A stretch of DNA of 7,572 nucleotides from an uncultured Ignavibacteriota bacterium. Lineage in GTDB: Bacteria > Bacteroidota > Ignavibacteria > Tepidaquicellales > Tepidaquicellaceae. Below the pieces are notes generated by a model. It was given only the letters and a program-made list of their open reading frames with translations. It was not told the DNA's origin and did no database searches. Below, one piece after another: positions 1-6,014 of this stretch. The stretch spans positions 1-7,572 of the forward strand of contig CALKAJ010000286.1 in the NCBI GenBank assembly GCA_937983305.1, written 5' to 3'. Position numbers and translations under genes: made by a program. The stretch's first letter is position 1. Each line of letters starts with the position of its first letter.

Positions 1-47
1 GAGATGGTGATTCGTGACTGGAGTTCAGACGTGTGCTCTTCCGATCT
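1..47 (+). other. Illumina sequencing adapter left on the contig end (not genomic)
   Basis: Bases 14-47 match the 34-base Illumina index/read-2 adapter exactly, ending in GCTCTTCCGATCT. Bases 1-5 (GAGAT) match the end of the P7 oligo, and the 8 bases between (6-13, GGTGATTC) sit where the i7 index belongs. The whole stretch is therefore a P7-index-read2 adapter fused to genomic DNA that begins at about 48. Translations across it give the known contaminant peptides DWSSDVCSSDL and MLFRS. Any gene start called inside it is false. Confidence 0.97.
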
Positions 48-911
48 GAAAAAGTTTTCGAATTTGAAGTCAACCCGTCGAGTTATTTTATTTCTCCGGA
101 GCTTTCCAAAAAATATCCGTCAAAGAAAATTATTGATAACGGACCTGTTTCCGAAAAAGTGGATGTTGTTTTTCTCGCAGACGGATATACGGAATCCGAA
201 ATGGAAAAGTTCAGAAACGATGCAAATAGAATGGCAGGATATTTTTTCAGCAACTCTCCTTTTAAAGAAAACAAAGAAAAATTTAATTTCTGGATAGTCG
301 AATCACCTTCGGTAGAGACGGGAACGGACTTTCCAAAAGAAAAAATTTATAAAAACACAATTATTAATTCATCTTTTTCTACATTCGATGTTGACAGATA
401 TCTTATGACTTATGATATAAAAACAGTAAGAGATTTGGCGGCGAATGTACCTTATGACCAGATAATAATTCTTGTGAACTCCAATGTTTATGGCGGAGGC
501 GGTGTTTATAATTATTATTCCATTACATCCGTTGACGATGATTTTTCTGATTTTGTAGTTGTGCATGAGTTCGGTCACGCATTTGGCTGTCTTGCAGATG
601 AATATTACACATCAGAAGTCGGGGTAGAGGATTATTATGACCTCAGCATTGAACCATACGAGCCCAACATAACCACACTTGTAAACTTTGATAAAAAATG
701 GAAAAATATGATAGACGGCGGAACACCAACACCCACCCCGCAAACAGCAGAGTTCAAAAGTAAAATAGGCGTATTTGAAGGCGGCGGCTATGTTGCAAAA
801 GGTGTATATAGACCCTTTATGGATTGCACAATGAAGTCGAGACTAAGAGACGGTTTTTGTCCTGTATGCAGAAAGGCATTGACTGAAATGATAGAATTTT
901 ACGGCAAATAG
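48..911 (+). CDS. Peptidase M64 (IgA-peptidase-like zinc metalloprotease), 5' end missing
   Basis: This is the C-terminal 287 residues of a zinc metalloprotease, recognised as family M64 by several blocks (residues counted from base 48). VDVVFLADGYT lies near residues 38-48, and a PFKENKEKFNFW..ESPSVETGTDFP block follows. The zinc motif is HEFGHAFGCLADEY, with His173, catalytic Glu174 and His177; the third ligand is presumably in the Asp184/Glu185 pair. A Cys-rich end carries Cys260 (DCTM) and CPVC at 271-274. M64 enzymes are secreted endopeptidases typed on bacterial IgA proteases; the natural substrate here is unknown. The true start, signal peptide and N-terminal domain lie beyond the contig edge, because the bases before 48 are adapter. 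A GTG at 33 would give a false five-residue adapter start (MLFRS). No T9SS tail is present: the protein stops at FYGK. No convincing terminator follows. Confidence 0.9.
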   Translation, partial: EKVFEFEVNPSSYFISPELSKKYPSKKIIDNGPVSEKVDVVFLADGYTESEMEKFRNDANRMAGYFFSNSPFKENKEKFNFWIVESPSVETGTDFPKEKIYKNTIINSSFSTFDVDRYLMTYDIKTVRDLAANVPYDQIIILVNSNVYGGGGVYNYYSITSVDDDFSDFVVVHEFGHAFGCLADEYYTSEVGVEDYYDLSIEPYEPNITTLVNFDKKWKNMIDGGTPTPTPQTAEFKSKIGVFEGGGYVAKGVYRPFMDCTMKSRLRDGFCPVCRKALTEMIEFYGK

Positions 912-1041
912 TTGTATAGCGAAAAGTAGTTGCTTTATTAAAAATATAATACTATGTTTACATCACTTTAAGTATATATGATATAATATTTGGTTACTCC
1001 TTTCACGATGTTTTGCACCCCATTTAAGTTTAGCATATTCC

Positions 1042-1073
1042 TTGAAATATGTAATTTTATATAGATTTTTTTG
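1042..1073 (+). promoter_or_regulatory. Putative Bacteroidota-type promoter of the sialidase-fold gene
   Basis: TTG at 1042-1044 (within TCCTTGA, 1039-1045) and TAGATTTTTTTG at 1062-1073 are 20 bases apart, start to start. They resemble the Bacteroidota sigma factor elements, a -33 TTG and a -7 TAnnTTTG, the latter with extra Ts. Transcription would begin about 35 bases before the ATG at 1114. The same pair, at nearly the same spacing, precedes the small gene at 3575, which is the main support. The rest of the 202-base gap (912-1113) is AT-rich and otherwise featureless. Confidence 0.45.
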
Positions 1074-1113
1074 TTTTATAATTAACTAAACTTTTTTAAA
1101 CTAACTACATACA

Positions 1114-3084
1114 ATGAGAAAAACAAACCGCATCTTGGTACTCTTAGTATTACCATTTTTTCTCCTCGCAAATCTTGCATTTGGTCAAACTGATGACCCA
1201 ACCAAAGATCAAATTCCGCAGCACTTGCGGAGTATTAACCCACCTTCGATTTATGTTCCTTATGCTGTCGTTACTGTCGGCGATTATGATAACTACATAA
1301 TTGGAACCACTTATGCCGAGGGACACATTTCAATAAACCCGTTAAACCCGTTACAGATGTTCACAGCCTGGAATATTACATCAGGATTCGGAACACAAAA
1401 CGGAATGGATTTTACGGGCTTAACTCCGACATTCCCAAATTCTGCAGGTGACCCGGTTACCGCAGTTGACAGCCTTGGCAATCTTTATTATGAAACAATG
1501 AAGAGTCCCGTATCGGGCTGCTGGGTAGCAAAGTCAACAAACTTTGGTCAATCCTGGGTATATGCAAACGTTACCGCAGTAAGCGGTAATGATAAAAACT
1601 GGATTACCGCCGATATGACAGCCGGTCCTTATACAAACTATGTTTACTCAATTATGACAAGCTCCGGCTCGGCAAGTTTCTGGAGAAGCACTAATGTTGG
1701 CTCTACATTTGCACAAACTACATCTTTAACGCCTCACTCACTTCCGGGCGCTATGGTATGTGTCGGAGCAAATGGAAATATTTCCGGCGGCTGCGTATAT
1801 GCAGTAACACACTCCGGAACCAATGCCGCAGGCACCTATACCTTTTTTCTTTCAACAAACGGAGGAGCTAACTTTACAACTCAATCTTCCGTACAGTGGT
1901 CAAATATAATTGGAACTGAACTTTCCGGTCGTTCAACTGTCAGCGGAATGAGAACCCGTCCTTATCCAATGATAGCGGCAGATAACAGCTGGGGACCATA
2001 CCGCGGAAGACTTTACTGCGTATATGCCTCAAATCAGCCCTCAGGCAGCGGAAATAAATCAGACATATTCTTAAGATATTCAACCGATAAAGGTGTAACC
2101 TGGTCAGCAAGAGTTACAGTAAATGATGATGTAAACACGCAAAACAATCAACAGTTCTTCCCTGCAATATGGAATGACCAGAAAACAGGAAAGCTGTTTA
2201 TTAAATGGTACGATACAAGAAACTGTGCAACCAGCGACAGTATGGATGTATATGCAACATATACAGCCGATGGCGGACAGACATTTGCACAAAACCAGAG
2301 AATTACAAACCAGCTCTTCAAAATTAAGCTCAGCAGCTCCGGTGGCGCTCCTGCATATCAGGGTGACTACGATGCAATAATGTCAAACGGTAAAGTATCA
2401 GTACCGACCTGGACAGATTTCAGGTATAATAACTATACTTCAATGATTGCATATTTCCCTGACTTTGGAATGAGATTAAATCCGACAATTGACAGCTTAA
2501 ACAACACAGTTGGAAATGTAACAATTCAAATGCAGGTACCAAGTGTTAAACTATATACTGACACTGTAGTTGTATCAGCCGTAATTACACCAACCCCTCC
2601 GGCAGGAAGCATAGCAATTTCATATCCGTCAGGAAATAAACTTTCAACATTCCCCGGAAATGTACCTGTTAAATTATTGGCAACTGGCGGTGTAACACCC
2701 GGAACATATACATTAGAGGTTACCGCAAAAGGTCCAAACGGAACCCCTGTTCACAAAAGAAGTGCAACGATTGTTGTCGGCTCTACCGTAACAGGCGTTG
2801 GAAATGAAGTTGAAGTAGTGAATGAATTCAAACTTCTTCAAAACTATCCAAACCCATTCAATCCCGTAACAAGGATAGAATATAATCTTGCAAAGAACAC
2901 AAATGTAAATTTAACAATTTATAACAGCATCGGTAAAGAAGTAGCATCATTCAACTATCCGAACCAGCAGGCAGGAAAACACTTTGCTGTATTTAATGCA
3001 GGCAATTTGAGTTCAGGCGTTTATTTCTATAAGATAAAAGCTGACGGATTCACTGATACAAAATCAATGATATTGTTAAAGTAA
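1114..3084 (+). CDS. Secreted sialidase-fold (BNR/Asp-box) protein with T9SS type A sorting domain
   Basis: A complete 656-residue exported protein. Residues 1-24 form a signal peptide (MRKTNR, a Leu/Phe core, then LAFG) with likely cleavage before Gln25. Residues about 50-450 look like a sialidase-type beta-propeller with five Asp-box-like turns: STNFGQSW (141-148), STNVGSTF (192-199), STNGGANF (247-254), STDKGVTW (323-330) and TADGGQTF (384-391). The blocks KWYDTR and GDYDAIM (417-423) are typical of BNR proteins of this lineage. Residues about 465-558 resemble an Ig-like beta-sandwich. Residues 570-656 are the T9SS type A sorting domain (LLQNYPNPFNP, NLSSGVYFYKI, ILLK end), which sends the protein through the outer membrane. 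Sialidase activity is not shown: the fold is shared by many non-enzymatic propellers, and I did not identify the sialidase Arg triad. The start is chosen because it opens the signal peptide; no Shine-Dalgarno is visible. Confidence 0.88.
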   Translation: MRKTNRILVLLVLPFFLLANLAFGQTDDPTKDQIPQHLRSINPPSIYVPYAVVTVGDYDNYIIGTTYAEGHISINPLNPLQMFTAWNITSGFGTQNGMDFTGLTPTFPNSAGDPVTAVDSLGNLYYETMKSPVSGCWVAKSTNFGQSWVYANVTAVSGNDKNWITADMTAGPYTNYVYSIMTSSGSASFWRSTNVGSTFAQTTSLTPHSLPGAMVCVGANGNISGGCVYAVTHSGTNAAGTYTFFLSTNGGANFTTQSSVQWSNIIGTELSGRSTVSGMRTRPYPMIAADNSWGPYRGRLYCVYASNQPSGSGNKSDIFLRYSTDKGVTWSARVTVNDDVNTQNNQQFFPAIWNDQKTGKLFIKWYDTRNCATSDSMDVYATYTADGGQTFAQNQRITNQLFKIKLSSSGGAPAYQGDYDAIMSNGKVSVPTWTDFRYNNYTSMIAYFPDFGMRLNPTIDSLNNTVGNVTIQMQVPSVKLYTDTVVVSAVITPTPPAGSIAISYPSGNKLSTFPGNVPVKLLATGGVTPGTYTLEVTAKGPNGTPVHKRSATIVVGSTVTGVGNEVEVVNEFKLLQNYPNPFNPVTRIEYNLAKNTNVNLTIYNSIGKEVASFNYPNQQAGKHFAVFNAGNLSSGVYFYKIKADGFTDTKSMILLK

Positions 3085-3116
3085 GTTTTTCAAGTTTATA
3101 AACTTAAAAGTTTTCG

Positions 3117-3156
3117 AAATCCCTTTCCCGTTTAATTTGGGAAAGGGATTTTTTTT
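3117..3156 (+). terminator. Strong intrinsic terminator after the sialidase-fold gene
   Basis: A perfect 13-bp inverted repeat pairs AAATCCCTTTCCC (3117-3129) with GGGAAAGGGATTT (3139-3151) around a 9-base loop. It runs directly into eight Ts (3149-3156), 32 bases after the stop codon. This is a textbook Rho-independent terminator for + strand transcription and separates the 1114-3084 gene from the downstream cluster. Confidence 0.93.
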
Positions 3157-3238
3157 ATTCATATTTTTCTGCAAACATACGACTTATACAAAGCAGAAAA
3201 AAAATAATAATCATTACTGCTTTGAATAAAAAAAGTTC

Positions 3239-3276
3239 ATCTGTTAAAATCCATCCAATCTGTTTCATCTGTGTTC
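3239..3276. repeat. Short degenerate repeat with a 9-10 nt period (ATCTGTT type)
   Basis: Four imperfect units begin with ATC at 3239, 3249, 3258 and 3267, spaced 10, 9 and 9 bases: ATCTGTT, ATCCATCC, ATCTGTT and ATCTGTGTTC. From memory, similar intergenic strings of the ATCTGTGTCATCTGTG kind recur in many bacterial genomes, including this broad group. Within this window there is only one example, so interspersed status is inference. Confidence 0.45.
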
Positions 3277-3468
3277 AAGGCTCTGTTTTATAAAAAACAC
3301 AAAAAATCAAGTTTTTTTACCCAAAATTTAAAAAAAATTTTGCCCCTTTTTTTGTAACATTTCGGGTATAGGGGTATTCTCGCAACCGCCATAATAATAT
3401 AGCAGTTATATATAGTGGGAAAAATTCGCCCCCATAAATTCCTTGTAGCAAAACAGGCATACGTGTCC

Positions 3469-3499
3469 TTGACATTTCGGAAAACTATCTACATTTTTG
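3469..3499 (+). promoter_or_regulatory. Putative promoter of the small-gene/propeller cluster
   Basis: TTGACA (3469-3474, preceded by TCC) and TACATTTTTG (3490-3499) have starts 21 bases apart. They fit the Bacteroidota -33 TTG / -7 TAnnTTTG layout and mirror the pair at 1042-1073. Transcription from here would give a leader of roughly 70 bases before the ATG at 3575. No equivalent pair was found before the later genes, which supports one transcript for the cluster. Confidence 0.5.
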
Positions 3500-3560
3500 T
3501 ATAGATATTCTTATTAAATTGATTTTTAAAACTTTTTTAAAACATAAAAAAAATAAAATT

Positions 3561-3567
3561 AAAGGAG
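3561..3567 (+). promoter_or_regulatory. Strong Shine-Dalgarno site (AAAGGAG) for the small exported peptide
   Basis: AAAGGAG lies seven bases before the ATG at 3575. It is the only near-consensus ribosome binding site in front of a gene's first start in this window; the other starts have A/T-rich leaders, as is common in this group. It fixes the start and suggests higher translation of this gene than of its neighbours. Confidence 0.8.
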
Positions 3568-3574
3568 AAAAAAA

Positions 3575-3793
3575 ATGAACTTCAGAACAATCTTAATCGC
3601 AATCTTAATGTTAGTCGGTGTATCATTCACCACATTATCATCTGCAAATGCAGAAGTAAAAACAAATGCAGCACAGCAAGAAGCTCTTGACGGAGTAACC
3701 GAAGTAAGAGTATTGATTGACGGAGTATGGTGGATAATAGTATATGATGCCGATGGAAAAGTTGTCGAAGTATATACAGATGTTCAGTGCTAA
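3575..3793 (+). CDS. Small Sec-exported peptide precursor (72 aa), family not recognised
   Basis: The product has a clear signal peptide: MNFRT, a hydrophobic core ILIAILMLVGVSF, then TTLSSANA with an AxA signal-peptidase I site after residue 26. The mature peptide would be about 46 residues. It is acidic, with a beta-rich centre (VTEVRVLIDGVWWIIVYDADGKVVEVYTD) and a single Cys at its last residue. A lone terminal Cys could form an intermolecular disulfide; this is inference. The strong ribosome binding site and own promoter suggest an abundant product. The gene heads a same-strand cluster with two unknown small genes and two T9SS-exported propellers. There is no lipobox and no T9SS tail, so the mature peptide is predicted periplasmic unless exported otherwise. 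The signal peptide and ribosome binding site make a spurious reading frame unlikely. Confidence 0.8.
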   Translation: MNFRTILIAILMLVGVSFTTLSSANAEVKTNAAQQEALDGVTEVRVLIDGVWWIIVYDADGKVVEVYTDVQC

Positions 3794-3801
3794 AATAATT
3801 C

Positions 3802-3829
3802 AGGCATTAATAAAACCTCATTAATTCCT
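3802..3829 (+). terminator. Weak hairpin, possible attenuator after the small peptide gene
   Basis: AGG-C-ATTAAT (3802-3811) can pair with ATTAAT-T-CCT (3820-3829) across an 8-base loop, with one C-T mismatch, and is followed by TTATTACT. The stem is A-T rich and lacks a long T run, so it would at most reduce read-through. It may lower expression of the genes after the small peptide, or stabilise its mRNA 3' end. Confidence 0.25.
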
Positions 3830-3862
3830 TTATTACTAAAAACTTTAAAAGAAGAAAATAAA

Positions 3863-4054
3863 ATGGATAAAAATACATTAACAGCGGAAACAAAATACTA
3901 CTACTTCTCATCAACCTCAAACAGTTTAAAAGGCGGAAGAAAAAATTCAGCAGGAAGTGCACCGTTATCATTTGAAATGTACGGCGAAGAAGAAAAAAGT
4001 GATATGGTAAGATATCTGTTTATGTTAAACAGAGAATTATCTGCGGATGCATAA
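3863..4054 (+). CDS. Small hypothetical protein (63 aa)
   Basis: I do not recognise this protein. It begins MDKNTLTAETKYYYFSSTSN, has a Ser/Gly/Lys-rich stretch (SLKGGRKNSAGSAPLS, 21-36), and ends with an acidic then amphipathic segment (EEEKSDMVRYLFMLNRELSADA) that could be a helix. There is no signal peptide or membrane segment, so it is predicted cytoplasmic. The LKGG at 22-25 loosely recalls a double-glycine leader, but the other leader positions do not fit and no peptide transporter is nearby. It starts 69 bases after the peptide gene with only a weak purine stretch (AGAAG) upstream. Codon use and position within an unbroken same-strand cluster favour a real gene, but its shortness leaves doubt. 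Confidence 0.55.
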   Translation: MDKNTLTAETKYYYFSSTSNSLKGGRKNSAGSAPLSFEMYGEEEKSDMVRYLFMLNRELSADA

Positions 4055-4109
4055 ATAATTAAGTAATAAAATTTAAAACGATAAAATAAAAACAAATAAA
4101 TTTATCCCA

Positions 4110-4454
4110 ATGGAAAAACCTATAAGAAATACGAGCAACATACCGGGGAGTAATAATATGCGAGACTATACCCGTCAGACTTTCCGGCTGTGGTTTTTCA
4201 GGGGGATGAATATAAGCGACGAGCAGATAGGCGAAATGGTAATAAACGAAATAAACATTCCCATAACGCCTTTCTTGCTCGGAGTACCGACTATACAGGA
4301 TATACTTGGAATACTGATGGAGAAGGCAGGACTTGATAAATCAAAAGCAAACGGCTCATTAATAAACATCCGCAGGAACTGGAAAGTAGATGAACTTGCG
4401 GACTATATAGAGCTTGAGTTATGCAGAAGATTTCTACCCGGTGAAGGTGATTGA
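4110..4454 (+). CDS. Hypothetical protein (114 aa; a 98 aa form from an internal start is possible)
   Basis: I do not recognise this family. The product looks soluble and globular, with no signal peptide. The N-terminus (MEKPIRNTSNIPGSNN) is polar. It is followed by a basic aromatic patch (RQTFRLWFFRG), an amphipathic stretch (ISDEQIGEMVINEIN), a hydrophobic segment (PITPFLLGVPTIQDILGILMEKAGL) and a mixed helical end (WKVDELADYIELELCRRFLPGEGD). Two starts are possible. ATG at 4110 has no Shine-Dalgarno. The in-frame ATG at 4158 (Met17) has GGGGAG at 4145-4150 with a seven-base gap, which is better supported by ribosome binding. The gene lies 55 bases after the 63 aa gene and 64 bases before the first propeller, so it is probably co-transcribed. 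It may be a regulator or chaperone of the exported products, but nothing in the sequence shows this. Confidence 0.68.
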   Translation: MEKPIRNTSNIPGSNNMRDYTRQTFRLWFFRGMNISDEQIGEMVINEINIPITPFLLGVPTIQDILGILMEKAGLDKSKANGSLINIRRNWKVDELADYIELELCRRFLPGEGD

Positions 4455-4518
4455 AAAGATGTGAGAATAAAATAAAAAGAAATTAATTCTTTTTAAAATA
4501 GAAATAATTAAAAATAAA

Positions 4519-5946
4519 ATGAAATTAACAACACCAAACCCAAACCCAAACCCAAACACAGCAAACCCAAATACAGCAAGCGGAAAAAGAAAGATAATAT
4601 CAGCGATATTGCCAAAAGGGTTATTAACCGTGATATTGATTCTGGGATTATCGGTGATAATATTCACATCAGCGGGATATTCCCAGAGCGGATGGTTTTC
4701 ACAGCCTTTGCCTGTGAGCGGACAGGTGCAGGACTTGAAGTTTTTTGATTCGAATACGGGATTGATTGCAATGTGGCAGCCTACTGCATTATTAAGAACT
4801 ACAAATGGAGGATATAATTGGAATATAGTGTTACCTAATCAAGCATTAGGGGAATTCGAAATAATTGAAAGCAATATTGTATATGCAAGGGGTAGTGGTT
4901 ATGCAACAGATGTATTCCTTTTTCGCTCTTATGATAAGGGATTGACCTGGGACAGTCTTCCGGTGGCAAATGCATGGACTGGCAACGGCATATCATTTGT
5001 AAACAAAGACACAGGCTGGGTAGGCGGCACATCGGGAGGATTGCCTTATATCTGGAGAACAACAAATGCAGGTGTTAGCTGGGTTGTTCAATCAGATGAC
5101 ACAGGATTTGGGAAAGTTTTTTTTCTGAAGAATAAAGTTAATGGTGAGTATGTTGGGTGGTCTATATTTAATTATGCTCTATGGAAAACAACTAACTCCG
5201 GTATGAATTGGGCACAAATTCAAATTAATATTGGAAATCCATCAAAATTATTTTTTATAAACGCAAATACGGGTTGGGCAGCAACGACTAATAGCGTAAA
5301 GAAAACGACTGATGGGGGTTTAAATTGGAACGCTTACTATATGCCCTCTGATAACGGTATAATATTAAATCAGATTAGTTCATTCAAATTAATAAATAAT
5401 GATACAATTTATGGTGATTATGGTCTCAGACAATTTCCTAATGGGCAATTAAGAGGTGTAATTTGGATATCTACAAACGGTGGAGTAAATTGGGGATTCC
5501 AACAGCCTGATACAAGTATTAAAAAGCTATATCAATGTATAGATTTCGTGAATAAAGACACAGGCTGGAGCGTTTGGATCCGAACCAATGACGGAGGCGG
5601 ACCGATAATAATTCCTACTTATATTCCAAACAGTAACGAGGAATTAGCAGATGATTATAAATTAAATCAAAACTATCCTAACCCGTTTAATTCATCAACT
5701 ACAATTGAAATAGTTGTTCCGGAAAAATCATATTTGTCTTTAAAAATAATTGACCTGACAGGAAAAACCGTATTTTGGGTGTTGTATAACGATTACATAA
5801 ATTCAGGTACTCATAAATTTACGATAAACGGATTTGGAAAGCTTAATCTTGCAAGCGGAGTATATTTCTGCCGGCTGGAAGTAAAAGACAAAATATCATA
5901 TAATACAAACAGAACCTTATCAAGGAAAATGATTTATTTGAAATAA
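4519..5946 (+). CDS. Secreted YCF48/BNR-type beta-propeller with T9SS tail, copy 1
   Basis: A 475-residue exported protein. Residues 1-23 are a low-complexity lead (PN repeats, then TANPNTASGK), followed by KRK and a hydrophobic core (about 35-50), with likely cleavage after Ser55 (AGYS/QSGW). Residues about 57-368 form a propeller of repeated blades, each with an Asp-box-like turn: TTNGGYNW (94-101), SYDKGLTW (137-144), TTNAGVSW (181-188), TTNSGMNW (224-231), TTDGGLNW (263-270) and STNGGVNW (318-325). These alternate with NKDTGW or NANTGW motifs, as in YCF48/Hcf136-like proteins; nothing here points to photosynthesis. Residues about 379-475 are a T9SS type A sorting domain (NQNYPNPFNSS, LASGVYFCRL, MIYLK). 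The lead is unusually long for a signal peptide; an in-frame TTG at 4609 would give a conventional one, but lacks a good ribosome site. A surface-binding or structural role is likely. The core is identical to copy 2. Confidence 0.88.
   Translation: MKLTTPNPNPNPNTANPNTASGKRKIISAILPKGLLTVILILGLSVIIFTSAGYSQSGWFSQPLPVSGQVQDLKFFDSNTGLIAMWQPTALLRTTNGGYNWNIVLPNQALGEFEIIESNIVYARGSGYATDVFLFRSYDKGLTWDSLPVANAWTGNGISFVNKDTGWVGGTSGGLPYIWRTTNAGVSWVVQSDDTGFGKVFFLKNKVNGEYVGWSIFNYALWKTTNSGMNWAQIQINIGNPSKLFFINANTGWAATTNSVKKTTDGGLNWNAYYMPSDNGIILNQISSFKLINNDTIYGDYGLRQFPNGQLRGVIWISTNGGVNWGFQQPDTSIKKLYQCIDFVNKDTGWSVWIRTNDGGGPIIIPTYIPNSNEELADDYKLNQNYPNPFNSSTTIEIVVPEKSYLSLKIIDLTGKTVFWVLYNDYINSGTHKFTINGFGKLNLASGVYFCRLEVKDKISYNTNRTLSRKMIYLK
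4534..4557 (+). repeat. Hexanucleotide tandem repeat (CCAAAC x4) in copy 1
   Basis: Four exact CCAAAC units encode Pro-Asn repeats at residues 6-13, just before the signal peptide. A further AACCCAAAT follows at 4564-4572. A six-base unit means gain or loss keeps the frame, so length variation would change the lead but not abolish the protein. Confidence 0.9.
4643..5513 (+). repeat. 871-base exact direct repeat, unit 1
   Basis: Every base here matches 6172-7042 at a constant offset of 1529, by line-by-line comparison. It covers most of the signal peptide and nearly the whole propeller (residues 42-332). To the left, the homologous 70 bases (4573-4642) carry four differences (4602, 4618, 4629, 4642). 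To the right, similarity falls abruptly from 5514. Confidence 0.95.
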
Positions 5947-6014
5947 GGATAAATGTCCATATAGTAAATAGGAAAAATTTTATAATAATGAAATCAGGCA
6001 AAATAATAAAATAA

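Larger units (their letters stand above)
3157..3574. other. Gene-free intergenic region of about 420 bases
   Basis: No plausible reading frame is visible on either strand. The left part is A/T-rich and contains the periodic repeat at 3238-3276. A weak hairpin follows: CAAAATTT (3322-3329) pairs with AAATTTTG (3335-3342) around five As, then CCCC and seven Ts (3347-3353). It could be a weak + strand terminator, but its stem is nearly all A-T. A slightly more GC-rich patch (3355-3450) shows no fold I could establish; a small RNA there cannot be excluded. The right end holds the putative promoter and ribosome binding site of the 3575 gene. Confidence 0.6.

Noticed and set aside
4..297. 97 aa + strand reading frame overlapping the M64 gene
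   Set aside because: It begins with the adapter-encoded contaminant peptide and then runs out of frame through the M64 protease, which has clear family motifs.
982..987. TATAAT considered as the -10 of the 1114 gene
   Set aside because: The nearest -35-like hexamer (TTTACA, 957-962) is 19 bases away, and exact TATAAT is expected by chance in such AT-rich DNA. The TTG/TAnnTTT pair at 1042-1073 is closer and recurs at 3469-3499.
3092..3105. 14-base palindrome AAGTTTATAAACTT after the stop at 3084
   Set aside because: It is A/T-rich, has no loop, lies next to a strong terminator, and has no second copy in the window to suggest an operator.
3863..3937. LKGG in the 63 aa protein considered as a double-glycine leader of a bacteriocin-like peptide
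   Set aside because: Apart from Leu at -4 the leader consensus is not met, and no peptidase-transporter or maturation gene is in the window.
4835..5065. 76 aa minus-strand frame, repeated identically at 6364-6594
   Set aside because: It is repeated only because it lies antisense inside the duplicated 871-base core. It has no start signals and does not resemble a protein family.
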